Source of the DNA: Desulfosporosinus sp. UBA5188
GTDB lineage: Bacteria; Bacillota; Desulfitobacteriia; Desulfitobacteriales; Desulfitobacteriaceae
Assembly (NCBI GenBank): GCA_002413075.1
Contig: DHWG01000091.1
Coordinates: 1-22,967, forward strand
Direction: 5' to 3'
Length of the DNA: 22,967 nucleotides
The notes beneath the pieces were generated by a model that did not search any database, had not been told where the DNA came from, and saw only the letters and a list, made by a program, of their open reading frames with translations. The translations under genes and the position numbers were made by a program. Below, piece by piece: positions 7,767-15,139 of the stretch. Position 1 is the first letter of the stretch. Every line of letters begins with the position of its first letter.

Positions 7767-8942
7767 TTATTTATGAATAGCTTGATCATACAGCGGCGAC
7801 ATCATGCGCAAACGCTCTACAATCTTTGGTAATTGTTCCAGAACATAGTCGATCTCTTCTTCTGTGTTTTGAGATCCTAAAGAGAACCGAAGGGAGCCGT
7901 GAGCAATTTCATGAACCAGACCCATGGCCAGTAAGACGTGAGATGGATCCAGAGAACCCGAGGTGCAAGCTGATCCGCTTGAAGCAGCGATCCCCAGCAT
8001 ATCCAGGGAAAGTAACAAGGACTCTCCTTCCACAAACCGAATACTTACATTAACATTGTTGGCTAAGCGCTTTTCTCCTAAAGGTCCATTCACTTTCACA
8101 TATTTAATGCGCTCAATGATTCCGTTCATCAGTTTGTCACGCAGTATTATTTGGCGTGCGTCCTCTTTGTCCATCCGCTTTCCGATCAGTTCGCACGCTT
8201 TGCCAAACCCGATGATTCCCGGCGTGTTTTCTGTCCCTGAACGGCGCTTCTTTTCTTGGCTTCCGCCGTGTGCACGTGGTGCAAGGCGAACCCCTTTACG
8301 AACATACAGAGCACCGACGCCTTTGGGTCCGTAAATCTTGTGACTAGACACCGTCAGCAGATCGATATTCATGTCTTTGACATTAATAGGTATCTTCCCG
8401 AGCGTCTGAACGGCATCCACATGGAACGTAATGCTATGTTCCTTCGCCAGTTGTCCAATCTCAACAATTGGTTGGATAGCTCCGACCTCGTTATTGGCGT
8501 GCATCACGCTGATTAAGATCGTATCTGGTCGAATTGCCATCCGAACGTCTTCAACCGAGACAATCCCCTCTGCATCAACCGGAAGAATGGTCAGCTCAAA
8601 GCCATTTTTAGCTAAAAATTCACAGGTCTCAAGGACAGCATGGTGTTCAACGGAAGAAGTAATCAAATGCTTGCCCTTTTTACTCATCGCTTCAGCGGTC
8701 CCGATAATCGCTAGATTATCAGCTTCCGTTCCCCCACTGGTAAAGGTGATTTCCTGAGGGGTGGCTCCGATCAACTCTGCCACTTGGCGCCGAGCTTCCT
8801 CTAAAGCTTGCCTAGCCTCTCTACCAAAACTGTGGACGCTCGAAGGATTACCATATTTCTCGGTATAATACGTCATCATTAAAGCAGCAACTTCCAGGTC
8901 AACTGGCGTCGTTGCACTGTGGTCTAAATAAATACGTTTCAT
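7767..8942 (-). CDS. iscS: Cysteine desulfurase IscS/NifS
   Basis: This 391-aa PLP enzyme converts L-cysteine to alanine and an enzyme-bound persulfide. The pyridoxal lysine is in SSHKIYGPKG (about residue 205). The persulfide cysteine is in the mobile loop SGSACTSGSLDPSH (about residue 325), which is long as in group I enzymes. The N-terminus reads YLDHSATTPVD. The start is ATG at 8942, preceded by AGGAGG at proper spacing. It follows iscR by 43 bp and precedes iscU by 26 bp. It therefore feeds both the IscU scaffold and MnmA. Normal length; no irregularity seen. Confidence 0.97.
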   Translation of the reverse strand: MKRIYLDHSATTPVDLEVAALMMTYYTEKYGNPSSVHSFGREARQALEEARRQVAELIGATPQEITFTSGGTEADNLAIIGTAEAMSKKGKHLITSSVEHHAVLETCEFLAKNGFELTILPVDAEGIVSVEDVRMAIRPDTILISVMHANNEVGAIQPIVEIGQLAKEHSITFHVDAVQTLGKIPINVKDMNIDLLTVSSHKIYGPKGVGALYVRKGVRLAPRAHGGSQEKKRRSGTENTPGIIGFGKACELIGKRMDKEDARQIILRDKLMNGIIERIKYVKVNGPLGEKRLANNVNVSIRFVEGESLLLSLDMLGIAASSGSACTSGSLDPSHVLLAMGLVHEIAHGSLRFSLGSQNTEEEIDYVLEQLPKIVERLRMMSPLYDQAIHK

Positions 8943-8985
8943 TGGGGCTGCCTCCTAGTACATATTAAAATTGTTCCTAATCACT

Positions 8986-9438
8986 CTAGATATAGTACAT
9001 ATATAAGCTACTGTCCGCTTCACGTTTTTTGGCATCTTCAAGCATTGATTCAAGGGTGATAGAATCAAGAACTTCTACGATAGAGTCTCTGACTTTTTCC
9101 CAGATTGTCCTGGTCACGCAATAGTCTGCTTTAGCGCAACAATCCGGGTTCTCCTCTGAGACACAATCGGCAGGAGCGATGGGTCCTTCTAACACACGTA
9201 TGATATCCCCGATTTTTATCTTACCTGGTTCTCTGCCCAAGAGATAACCACCTTGCGCCCCACGAACACTCTTCACAAGCCCCGCTTTACGCAAACCGGA
9301 GACGAGTTGCTCGAGATAATGTTCAGAAATACCCTGTCGCTCCGCAATACTTTTTAAAGAAGTCGGACCTTCACCCATATGTTGAGCTAAATCAAACATC
9401 GCTTTAACACCATACCGACCTTTAGTTGAGAGCTTCAA
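8986..9438 (-). CDS. iscR: Rrf2-family transcriptional regulator (IscR-like)
   Basis: This 150-aa winged-helix repressor opens with KLSTKGRYGVKAMFDLA and carries the Rrf2 wing signature SVRGAQGGYLLGR. A Cys cluster follows: C-x7-CC-x5-C in DCVSEENPDCCAKADYC. E. coli IscR uses three Cys spaced C-x5-C-x5-C plus a His for a [2Fe-2S] cluster, so this protein could bind a cluster, but the first spacing is longer. CymR, the Bacillus homologue at the same locus, lacks these cysteines, so a cluster-sensing role is favoured. I choose TTG at 9438, because GGAGG ends 8 nt before it. The GTG at 9447 is inside the ribosome site. It heads the iscS-iscU-mnmA operon and probably regulates itself. Confidence 0.9.
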   Translation of the reverse strand: MKLSTKGRYGVKAMFDLAQHMGEGPTSLKSIAERQGISEHYLEQLVSGLRKAGLVKSVRGAQGGYLLGREPGKIKIGDIIRVLEGPIAPADCVSEENPDCCAKADYCVTRTIWEKVRDSIVEVLDSITLESMLEDAKKREADSSLYMYYI

Positions 9439-9502
9439 TACTCTCACCTCCTCTTTTCGGGAGTTAAACCCTACTAGATCTATGTAACATGTTTGCTCTT
9501 AT

Positions 9503-9531
9503 ATCATATTAAATCAGTCGGGATTTGTCAA
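9503..9531 (-). promoter_or_regulatory. Sigma-A promoter of the iscR operon
   Basis: TTGACA (9526-9531) is followed after exactly 17 bp by TATGAT (9503-9508) on the minus strand. The 60-nt leader before iscR contains the palindrome TAGATCTA (9475-9482) and GGG...CCC near 9460-9470, possible Rrf2 operator elements that I cannot assign. Confidence 0.8.
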
Positions 9532-9656
9532 GCAGATACCCCACTAATTTAGTGTTGTTTTATTATTCAGTAATTTCGTCTTCAATGTATTTGTTTTTAA
9601 AGGGTTATTGTTATATTGTGAGATAAAATAGAACGTGTGCGAAAGGACCGTGACCC

Positions 9657-10937
9657 ATGGATCTTTTTTCTGCCACCTTTGATCAACATTCTGTCGCGCC
9701 CCTAGCGGAACGCATGCGACCAAGAACGCTTGAGGAGTATATTGGGCAAAGTCATATTCTCGGCGTTGGAAAACTGCTACGTCGAGCAATCGAAGCGGAT
9801 CGTATTACCTCGCTCATCCTCTATGGCCCGCCGGGTACCGGTAAGACCTCTTTGGCCCAAGTCATCGCCACTAAAACCACATCACGCTTTATTCGCATCA
9901 ATGCCGTCACCTCAGGCGTGAAGGACATCCGTGAAATCAATATGCAAGCGACAGATGATCTTCATCTTTACGGGAAACGAACCTTAGTCTTCTGCGATGA
10001 AGTTCACCGCTTTAATAAAGGGCAACAAGATGCCCTCCTACCTGCCGTCGAAAATGGCACAATCACCTTTATCGGAGCCACTACGGAGAACCCTTTCTTC
10101 GAACTTAATTCTGCGCTCCTGAGCCGTTCCACACTGTTCCGTTTAGAACTTCTCATACCTTCAGAAATTCGCCTTGGGCTTGAAAACGCCTTGAAAGAGA
10201 CCGAACGGGGCCTAGGACAATATCAGGTAGAGATTAGCCCTGAAGCGTGGGCTCACTGGATTAATTATGCCAATGGAGATTTGCGGCGCGGACTAAACGC
10301 TCTAGAGCTGGCCGTACTCACGACCCCACCTGAAAACGGAGTTCGCAGAATTTCTCTCGAGATCGCCGAAGAATCTATTCAGCAACGGTCCATCCGCTTC
10401 GATAAAGCAGGAGATAACCATTATGACATTATCTCCGCCTTCATTAAAAGCATGCGTGGCTCTGACCCTGATGCGGCACTCTACTGGTTAGCTATCTTAT
10501 TAGAAGCTGGAGAAGACCCCCGTTTCATCATGCGCCGGATTATTGTCCATGCTTCTGAGGACGTCGGTCTCGCTGATCCCACGGTCATGCTTCAGGCCCA
10601 TGCAGCCGCCAATGCACTCGAATGGCTTGGCCTGCCTGAAGCAAGAATTCCCATGGCTCAAGCTGTTTTAGCCATTACGACCGCTGCAAAAAGTAACAGC
10701 GCCGTCGAGAGCATAGACCGCGCTATTGCCTATGTGAAAAAGCACCCCACAGGAGAAGTTCCCCTCCACCTTAAAGACAATAACTACCCTGGCGCAAGCA
10801 AATTGGGACACGGACAAGGGTATCTTTATCCGCACGCCTACCCCAACCACTGGGTCGAGCAAACCTACCTGCCCCCCAATGTGCAAGGGCAGACGTTTTA
10901 TATTCCCTCAGAAATGGGAAAAGAACAGAAGCGCTAA
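9657..10937 (+). CDS. rarA: Replication-associated recombination protein A (RarA/MgsA AAA+ ATPase)
   Basis: This 426-aa AAA+ clamp-loader-like ATPase acts at stalled replication forks. It shows PLAERMRPRTLEEYIGQ at the N-terminus, Walker A GPPGTGKTS with K63, Walker B CDEVHRFNKGQQD, sensor GATTENPFF and the arginine-finger region SRSTLFRL. The family-typical C-terminal tetramer domain ends with GYLYPHAYPNHWVEQTYLP. The start is ATG at 9657 with GAAAGGA upstream. It is the only plus-strand gene here and is divergent from iscR. The same divergent pair (yrvN/cymR) is found in Bacillus. A bidirectional terminator separates it from the convergent trxA. Confidence 0.96.
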   Translation: MDLFSATFDQHSVAPLAERMRPRTLEEYIGQSHILGVGKLLRRAIEADRITSLILYGPPGTGKTSLAQVIATKTTSRFIRINAVTSGVKDIREINMQATDDLHLYGKRTLVFCDEVHRFNKGQQDALLPAVENGTITFIGATTENPFFELNSALLSRSTLFRLELLIPSEIRLGLENALKETERGLGQYQVEISPEAWAHWINYANGDLRRGLNALELAVLTTPPENGVRRISLEIAEESIQQRSIRFDKAGDNHYDIISAFIKSMRGSDPDAALYWLAILLEAGEDPRFIMRRIIVHASEDVGLADPTVMLQAHAAANALEWLGLPEARIPMAQAVLAITTAAKSNSAVESIDRAIAYVKKHPTGEVPLHLKDNNYPGASKLGHGQGYLYPHAYPNHWVEQTYLPPNVQGQTFYIPSEMGKEQKR

Positions 10938-10943
10938 GCGTTT

Positions 10944-10977
10944 AAAAAAAGCGATGCCCATGTTGGGCATCGCTTTT
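10944..10977. terminator. Bidirectional terminator between rarA and trxA
   Basis: GCGATGCCCA (10951-10960) pairs with TGGGCATCGC (10964-10973) around TGT. It is flanked by seven A residues on the left and TTTTGGTT on the right, so it gives a U-tract in both directions. It serves both convergent units. Confidence 0.9.
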
Positions 10978-10992
10978 GGTTAAATCCGGGGA

Positions 10993-11322
10993 TTAGAGAT
11001 GAGCATTGAGCATTTTAACAAGATCAGGTTTTCCACGGAAGCCAGTGATTTTGTCAACCATCTTGCCGCCTTTAAAAATTCCAAGTGTCGGTATGCTCAT
11101 GACGCCATATTTTTGCGAAATAGGGCCATTTTCGTCGACGTTGAGCTTGCCAATGGCAATTCTTCCAACATACTCATCAGCCAATTCATCCACAACGGGA
11201 GCGACCATACGACATGGGCTACACCAAGGAGCCCAAAAATCGACCAATACTGCCTTCTCAGATTTCAGAACATCCGAATCAAAGTTTGCAGTAGTAAAAG
11301 TTAATACATTTGCACCTGCCAT
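10993..11322 (-). CDS. trxA: Thioredoxin with atypical WCSPC active site
   Basis: This 109-aa thioredoxin-fold protein has VLVDFWAPWCSPCRMVAP at residues 25-42, with active-site C34 and C37, and the cis-proline loop MSIPTLGIF. Length and fold positions match TrxA. The dipeptide between the cysteines is Ser-Pro instead of the near-universal Gly-Pro, which is expected to shift redox potential or partner choice. The start is ATG at 11322 with AGGAGG upstream. It follows csoR by 31 bp, with no promoter or terminator between, so it should be controlled by the csoR promoter and operator. It may be a metal- or sulfur-stress thioredoxin rather than the housekeeping one; that is inference. Confidence 0.93.
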   Translation of the reverse strand: MAGANVLTFTTANFDSDVLKSEKAVLVDFWAPWCSPCRMVAPVVDELADEYVGRIAIGKLNVDENGPISQKYGVMSIPTLGIFKGGKMVDKITGFRGKPDLVKMLNAHL

Positions 11323-11353
11323 TAAAAATTCCTCCTAATTAGTCAATTACGAC

Positions 11354-11635
11354 TTACTTAATAAATTTACTTAGCACCCCGACAAGTTCTTCAATCGCTG
11401 CTTCTTGGTCACTGCTCTCAACGGCATCTCTCATACATTCTCGTGAATGATGTTCGAAGATAATCGTACCAACTCGGTTAATTGCGGCCCGGACTGCGGC
11501 AACTTGTATTAACACGTCAACACAATACTTGTCTGCATCCACCATGCGTTGAATTCCTTTGACTTGACCTTCAATTTTTTTAAGCCTGCGAATGAGATCC
11601 TCTTTGGATTCTAAATAAGGGGTCGAGTTCGTCAT
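11354..11635 (-). CDS. csoR: CsoR-family copper-sensing repressor
   Basis: This 93-aa all-helical repressor of the CsoR/RcnR family contains LIRRLKKIEGQVKGIQRMV and the copper ligand set C38 (KYCVDV), H63 and C67 (HHSREC). The C-H-C pattern fits Cu(I) sensors. CstR persulfide sensors lack this His, and FrmR-type aldehyde sensors lack the second Cys. A palindromic operator of matching type lies just upstream of the gene (11653-11667), within the start region of a consensus promoter, which indicates autoregulation. Its only operon partner is trxA; no copper ATPase or CopZ gene is in the window. The start is ATG at 11635. Another ligand (sulfane sulfur, Ni) cannot be excluded from sequence. Confidence 0.9.
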   Translation of the reverse strand: MTNSTPYLESKEDLIRRLKKIEGQVKGIQRMVDADKYCVDVLIQVAAVRAAINRVGTIIFEHHSRECMRDAVESSDQEAAIEELVGVLSKFIK

Positions 11636-11652
11636 ACCGTTTACTCCTCTGA

Positions 11653-11667
11653 TACCCTAAGGGGGTA
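11653..11667. promoter_or_regulatory. CsoR-type operator
   Basis: TACCCTAAGGGGGTA is a near-perfect palindrome (TACCC...GGGTA) of the form known for CsoR/CstR-family repressors in Firmicutes. It starts about 5 nt after the predicted transcription start of csoR, well placed to block transcription. Confidence 0.75.
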
Positions 11668-11678
11668 GCTACACTGTT

Positions 11679-11707
11679 ATTATAGCTAATAACCATAGCT
11701 CTGTCAA
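11679..11707 (-). promoter_or_regulatory. Consensus sigma-A promoter of csoR-trxA
   Basis: TTGACA (11702-11707), 17-bp spacer, TATAAT (11679-11684): a perfect consensus on the minus strand. Such strength suits a promoter held down by the CsoR operator next to it. It lies in the 91-bp gap after aspS, where no terminator is visible. Confidence 0.9.
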
Positions 11708-11726
11708 ACCATCACGGGAGAAAATT

Positions 11727-13499
11727 TCATTTTTCAAGATCCGTCTTAATGTGTAATTCCTGTAATTGTTTGTCCTCCACGGTCGAAGGCGCTTGGGCCA
11801 TTAAATCTGAAGCGCTTTGCGTTTTTGGAAAAGCGATGACGTCTCTAATATTATCTTTTCCCGTCAAGAGCATAATCATCCGATCAATCCCAAAAGCAAC
11901 GCCACCATGCGGTGGAGTTCCGTATTCAAAGGCTTCCAGAAGATACCCAAATTTGTCCATCGCTTCTTCCTCGAATAACCCTAATAGTTTGAAGATCCTT
12001 TCCTGAGTCTCTCGGCGATGAATCCGGATGCTTCCGCCTCCGAGCTCAGTGCCATTGAGGACCATATCATACGCCTTAGATCGAACACTCAGCGTTTCCG
12101 TCTCTAGGAGCGGCAAATCTTCGTCCATCGGTGCTGTGAAGGGATGGTGAATCGCGATGTAACGTTTTTGATCCTCGTCATATTCCAAGAGCGGAAATTC
12201 AGTCACCCATAAGAAATTCATAGCCTCCTCTGGAATAAGGTCTAAGCGTTTGGCTAATTCCAAACGGAGATGGCCGAGGGCATCCGAGACGATTAAGTAG
12301 GTATCGGCAACAAAAAACAAGATATCGCCAGTTTCGCCTCCCATTCGTTCAATTAAAGCGCTCATTTCTAAGTCTGTAAAGAATTTAGCAATCGGTGATT
12401 TTATGCCTTCCTTACCTAGGACGATCCAGGCCAAGCCCTTGGCCCGATAAGTACTGACAAACTTCCCAAGGTCATCAATCTCGCGTCGTGGCAGACCTGA
12501 ACACCCTTTGGCACAAAGGCATTTCACACTTCCGCCGCTCGCCACCGCGTTGGCGAACACTTTGAAACCCGTCTTAGCCACGAGATCTCCCACATCAACC
12601 AGTTCCATACCAAAGCGCGTATCGGGTTTATCTGATCCATAACGCGCCATCGCCTCTTTATAGGTTATGCGAGGGAAGGGCATCATGACGTTCTTTCCAA
12701 TCGTTTCTGAGAAAATTCGCACCATTAATTGTTCCATCATCGGTAAAATGTCTTCTTCTTCGACAAAAGACATCTCCACATCAAGTTGCGTGAATTCCGG
12801 TTGACGATCCGCTCTGAGATCTTCATCCCGGAAACAACGGGCAATTTGGAAATACTTCTCAATTCCTCCAGCCATGAGGAGTTGCTTATATATTTGTGGT
12901 GACTGGGGCAAAGCATAAAATTCCCCTGGGCGAATACGGCTAGGAACGAGGTAGTCTCGAGCGCCCTCTGGTGAGGATTTCGTGAGAATTGGGGTTTCAA
13001 CTTCATAGAAGCCCTGACTATCAAAGAAATTACGCATAATTTGGGTGACCTGATGACGAATTTTGAACACTGCTTGCATCTCAGGACGTCGCAAATCCAG
13101 ATAGCGATATTTAAGGCGTACCGGTTCGTCTACATCGACCTGATCAACAATTGTAAAGGGAGGGGTTTTCGCCCCGTTTAATATTTCCAGGGACTCAGCA
13201 ATGATCTCGATCTCTCCAGAAGCTAAGTTTGAATTAATCATCCCCTCAGGCCGGGCGATGACTCTGCCAAGGATGGAAACGACAAATTCAGAGCGAAGGC
13301 TTTCTGCAAGGCCAAAACCCTCTCCCATCTTCTCCGGTCCGAAGACAACCTGAACAAGGCCTGAGCGATCCCTCAGATCAACAAAAATTAGACCTCCGTG
13401 GTCACGACGGCGCTGAACCCATCCCAACAAACGTACGACCTCTCCAACTTTTCCTAACTCTAACTTTCCATTTTCAACCCGTTCTGAAAATACCGTCAT
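11727..13499 (-). CDS. aspS: Aspartate--tRNA ligase
   Basis: This 590-aa class II synthetase is of the long bacterial type. The N-terminal OB-fold anticodon domain shows VRLLGWVQRRRDHGGLIFVD. The catalytic core has FYEVETPILTKSSPEGARD, the motif 2 arginine in ARCFRDEDLRADRQPEFTQLD, the bacterial GAD insertion (about 300-410), and motif 3 in GVAFGIDRMIML. The start is ATG at 13499, overlapping the hisS stop as ATGA. This coupling and the shared T-box leader put both enzymes in one operon. Whether it also charges tRNA-Asn cannot be decided here; that depends on whether gatCAB is present elsewhere. Confidence 0.97.
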   Translation of the reverse strand: MTVFSERVENGKLELGKVGEVVRLLGWVQRRRDHGGLIFVDLRDRSGLVQVVFGPEKMGEGFGLAESLRSEFVVSILGRVIARPEGMINSNLASGEIEIIAESLEILNGAKTPPFTIVDQVDVDEPVRLKYRYLDLRRPEMQAVFKIRHQVTQIMRNFFDSQGFYEVETPILTKSSPEGARDYLVPSRIRPGEFYALPQSPQIYKQLLMAGGIEKYFQIARCFRDEDLRADRQPEFTQLDVEMSFVEEEDILPMMEQLMVRIFSETIGKNVMMPFPRITYKEAMARYGSDKPDTRFGMELVDVGDLVAKTGFKVFANAVASGGSVKCLCAKGCSGLPRREIDDLGKFVSTYRAKGLAWIVLGKEGIKSPIAKFFTDLEMSALIERMGGETGDILFFVADTYLIVSDALGHLRLELAKRLDLIPEEAMNFLWVTEFPLLEYDEDQKRYIAIHHPFTAPMDEDLPLLETETLSVRSKAYDMVLNGTELGGGSIRIHRRETQERIFKLLGLFEEEAMDKFGYLLEAFEYGTPPHGGVAFGIDRMIMLLTGKDNIRDVIAFPKTQSASDLMAQAPSTVEDKQLQELHIKTDLEK

Positions 13500-14773
13500 A
13501 CCTTAACACCTCTCTGATACATTTTGTTAAGTTCTTCGACCACGTTCATAAGTGGCACCTCAATTTGCTCTCCCAACGTTAAGTCCTTAATGAGGAGCAC
13601 TTTTTTCTCCATTTCTTCTTCTCCAAGAATGAGAGCATATCTAGCGCCTTGGCGATCAGCTGATTTAAGTTGCGCTTTCAAACTTCGACCCAGCAGATCC
13701 ATACTCACTGGCAACCCTTGGGTTCTTAAATCATTAAGCAGCGCGAACCCTTGGGTCTGAGCTTTCTCGCCTAGAGCCACCAGCATTGCAAACATTCCCG
13801 GCTTTTGTTCGGGAAGTTTATGTTGAACTTGCAGCGCCAATAGGACTCGCTCCAACCCCATCGCGAAACCGAAGCCAGGCGTTGGGGGGCCACCGATTTC
13901 CTCCACCAACCCATCATAACGACCACCACCACAAATGGAACTCTGTGCTCCGATTTCCTCCACCATGACTTCAAACGCTGTTTTTGTGTAATAATCCAAT
14001 CCCCGTACTAAGCGGGGGTTGACTCGGAAAAGAACTCCAGCAACCTCTAATAAGGCAAGAACTCTCTCAAAATGGGTGCTGCAATCCTCGCAAAGCGTAT
14101 CACGAGTTGTCGGTGCTCCTGACGTCACCGCTTGACACGTAGGGTTCTTGCAATCTAAGATGCGCAAGGGATTGCGCTCGAAGCGATCCAGACAGTCCTT
14201 ACAAAGATCGTCCCGTCTTGCCGACAGAAATTCTTGGAGCAGCGCTCGGTGTTTGGTCCGACAGACCGGACAGCCCACAGAATTAACATGAACTTCAAGT
14301 CCAGTCAGGCCAAGTCGTTGATATAAGTTCCACACTAAGCTAATCACTTCTGCATCAACCACCGCTTGATCGCCACCCAACACCTCAACGCCAAATTGGT
14401 GAAACTGTCGGAAACGCCCGCTTTGCGGTCGTTCATAACGAAACATAGGGCCAATATAATATAGCTTAACGGGTTGAGGTTGTCCGTATAGTTTATCCTC
14501 AACATAAGCACGGCAAACAGACGCGGTCATTTCCGGACGAAGCGTCATCGAACGGTCCCCTTTATCAAGAAAGGTGTACATTTCTTTCTTAACAATATCC
14601 GTTGTCTGTCCGACACCCCGCAGGAAAAGTTCTGTGGCCTCAAAGATCGGAGTACGGATTTCTTCATACCCGTACTCACGGCAAACGTTCCGCATCGTCT
14701 CTTCAAGATATTGCCATGTTTCAATGGTTCCTGGCAGTAGGTCCTGTGTCCCTTTGGGCCGTTGAATCGCCAT
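13496..14773 (-). CDS. hisS: Histidine--tRNA ligase
   Basis: This 425-aa class II synthetase begins AIQRPKGTQDLLPG after the initiator Met and carries motif 2 in YYIGPMFRYERPQSGRFRQF, the histidine loop LVRGLDYYTKTAFEV and motif 3 around FGFAMGLERVLLAL. A four-Cys insert is visible at CPVCRTKH, CKDCLDRF, CKNPTCQ and CEDCSTHF, as in many clostridial HisRS. The start is ATG at 14773 with AAGGAGGA at 7-nt spacing. The longer reading to 14884 is rejected because it would span the T-box terminator. It is the first gene after the leader; aspS overlaps its stop. Confidence 0.97.
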   Translation of the reverse strand: MAIQRPKGTQDLLPGTIETWQYLEETMRNVCREYGYEEIRTPIFEATELFLRGVGQTTDIVKKEMYTFLDKGDRSMTLRPEMTASVCRAYVEDKLYGQPQPVKLYYIGPMFRYERPQSGRFRQFHQFGVEVLGGDQAVVDAEVISLVWNLYQRLGLTGLEVHVNSVGCPVCRTKHRALLQEFLSARRDDLCKDCLDRFERNPLRILDCKNPTCQAVTSGAPTTRDTLCEDCSTHFERVLALLEVAGVLFRVNPRLVRGLDYYTKTAFEVMVEEIGAQSSICGGGRYDGLVEEIGGPPTPGFGFAMGLERVLLALQVQHKLPEQKPGMFAMLVALGEKAQTQGFALLNDLRTQGLPVSMDLLGRSLKAQLKSADRQGARYALILGEEEMEKKVLLIKDLTLGEQIEVPLMNVVEELNKMYQRGVKV

Positions 14774-15104
14774 AGTCCATTCCTCCTTAAGTAATATTCG
14801 ATCTAGATAACTCATATTTCTAATGCACATTGTGGGATACTTTCTGACTAGTAAAAAAAAGCCCTCGTTCCTTGCTTTGCGCAAGGGACGAGAACTTCTC
14901 GTGGTGCCACCCTAATTGACGGAATTTCTCCGCCCACTTTCCAGTCTATAACGAGACCAGCCGCTAAAAAATACTTCCTTTTAGGTGTCCTACCGAGTAT
15001 CTCTCAGGCTAGTTCCAGTCATGCTAGCCCTCCCTGGAGAAAGAGTGACCCAGGATCATTCCAAAAGGTATCGTAAATATTTTTCTTGTCATATTATTAT
15101 CGAT
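14774..15104 (-). promoter_or_regulatory. T-box leader of hisS-aspS, Asp-type
   Basis: The 331-nt leader has a full Stem I region and the T-box AGGGTGGCACCAC (14901-14913). TGGC would pair with a tRNA ending GCCA, i.e. discriminator G73 as in tRNA-Asp; tRNA-His has C73. In the probable specifier loop GGTAGGACACC the codon GAC (Asp) is at 14987-14989, followed by A as usual. Antiterminator helices AGGG/CCCT and ACGAG/CTCGT are perfect. Uncharged tRNA-Asp is thus the likely signal for both synthetases. Confidence 0.85.
14853..14893 (-). terminator. T-box attenuator terminator upstream of hisS
   Basis: On the minus strand CTCGT-C-CCTTGC pairs with GCAAGG-A-ACGAG (11 bp, one mismatch, loop GCAAA), then GGCTTTTTTTTAC. 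Its 5' arm overlaps the antiterminator sequence CTCGTCCCT. Confidence 0.9.
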
Positions 15105-15110
15105 CACTTT

Positions 15111-15139
15111 ATTTTACAAAGATTACGATCATTTGTCAA
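15111..15139 (-). promoter_or_regulatory. Sigma-A promoter of hisS-aspS
   Basis: TTGACA (15134-15139), 17-bp spacer, TAAAAT (15111-15116) on the minus strand. The -35 box overlaps the TGA stop (15136-15138) of the preceding hydrolase gene. Confidence 0.85.

Noticed and set aside
9544..9656. Possible small RNA or promoter in the iscR-rarA gap
   Set aside because: AT-rich with several TATA-like strings but no well-spaced -35/-10 pair for rarA and no stable stem-terminator; nothing I can support.
11708..11726. Possible terminator between aspS and csoR
   Set aside because: Only a weak AT-only palindrome (GAAAATTTC) without a G+C stem or U-tract; read-through into csoR cannot be excluded.
14774..14884. 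N-terminal extension of hisS (start at 14884)
   Set aside because: It covers the attenuator terminator and poly-T; AAGGAGGA sits before the ATG at 14773.
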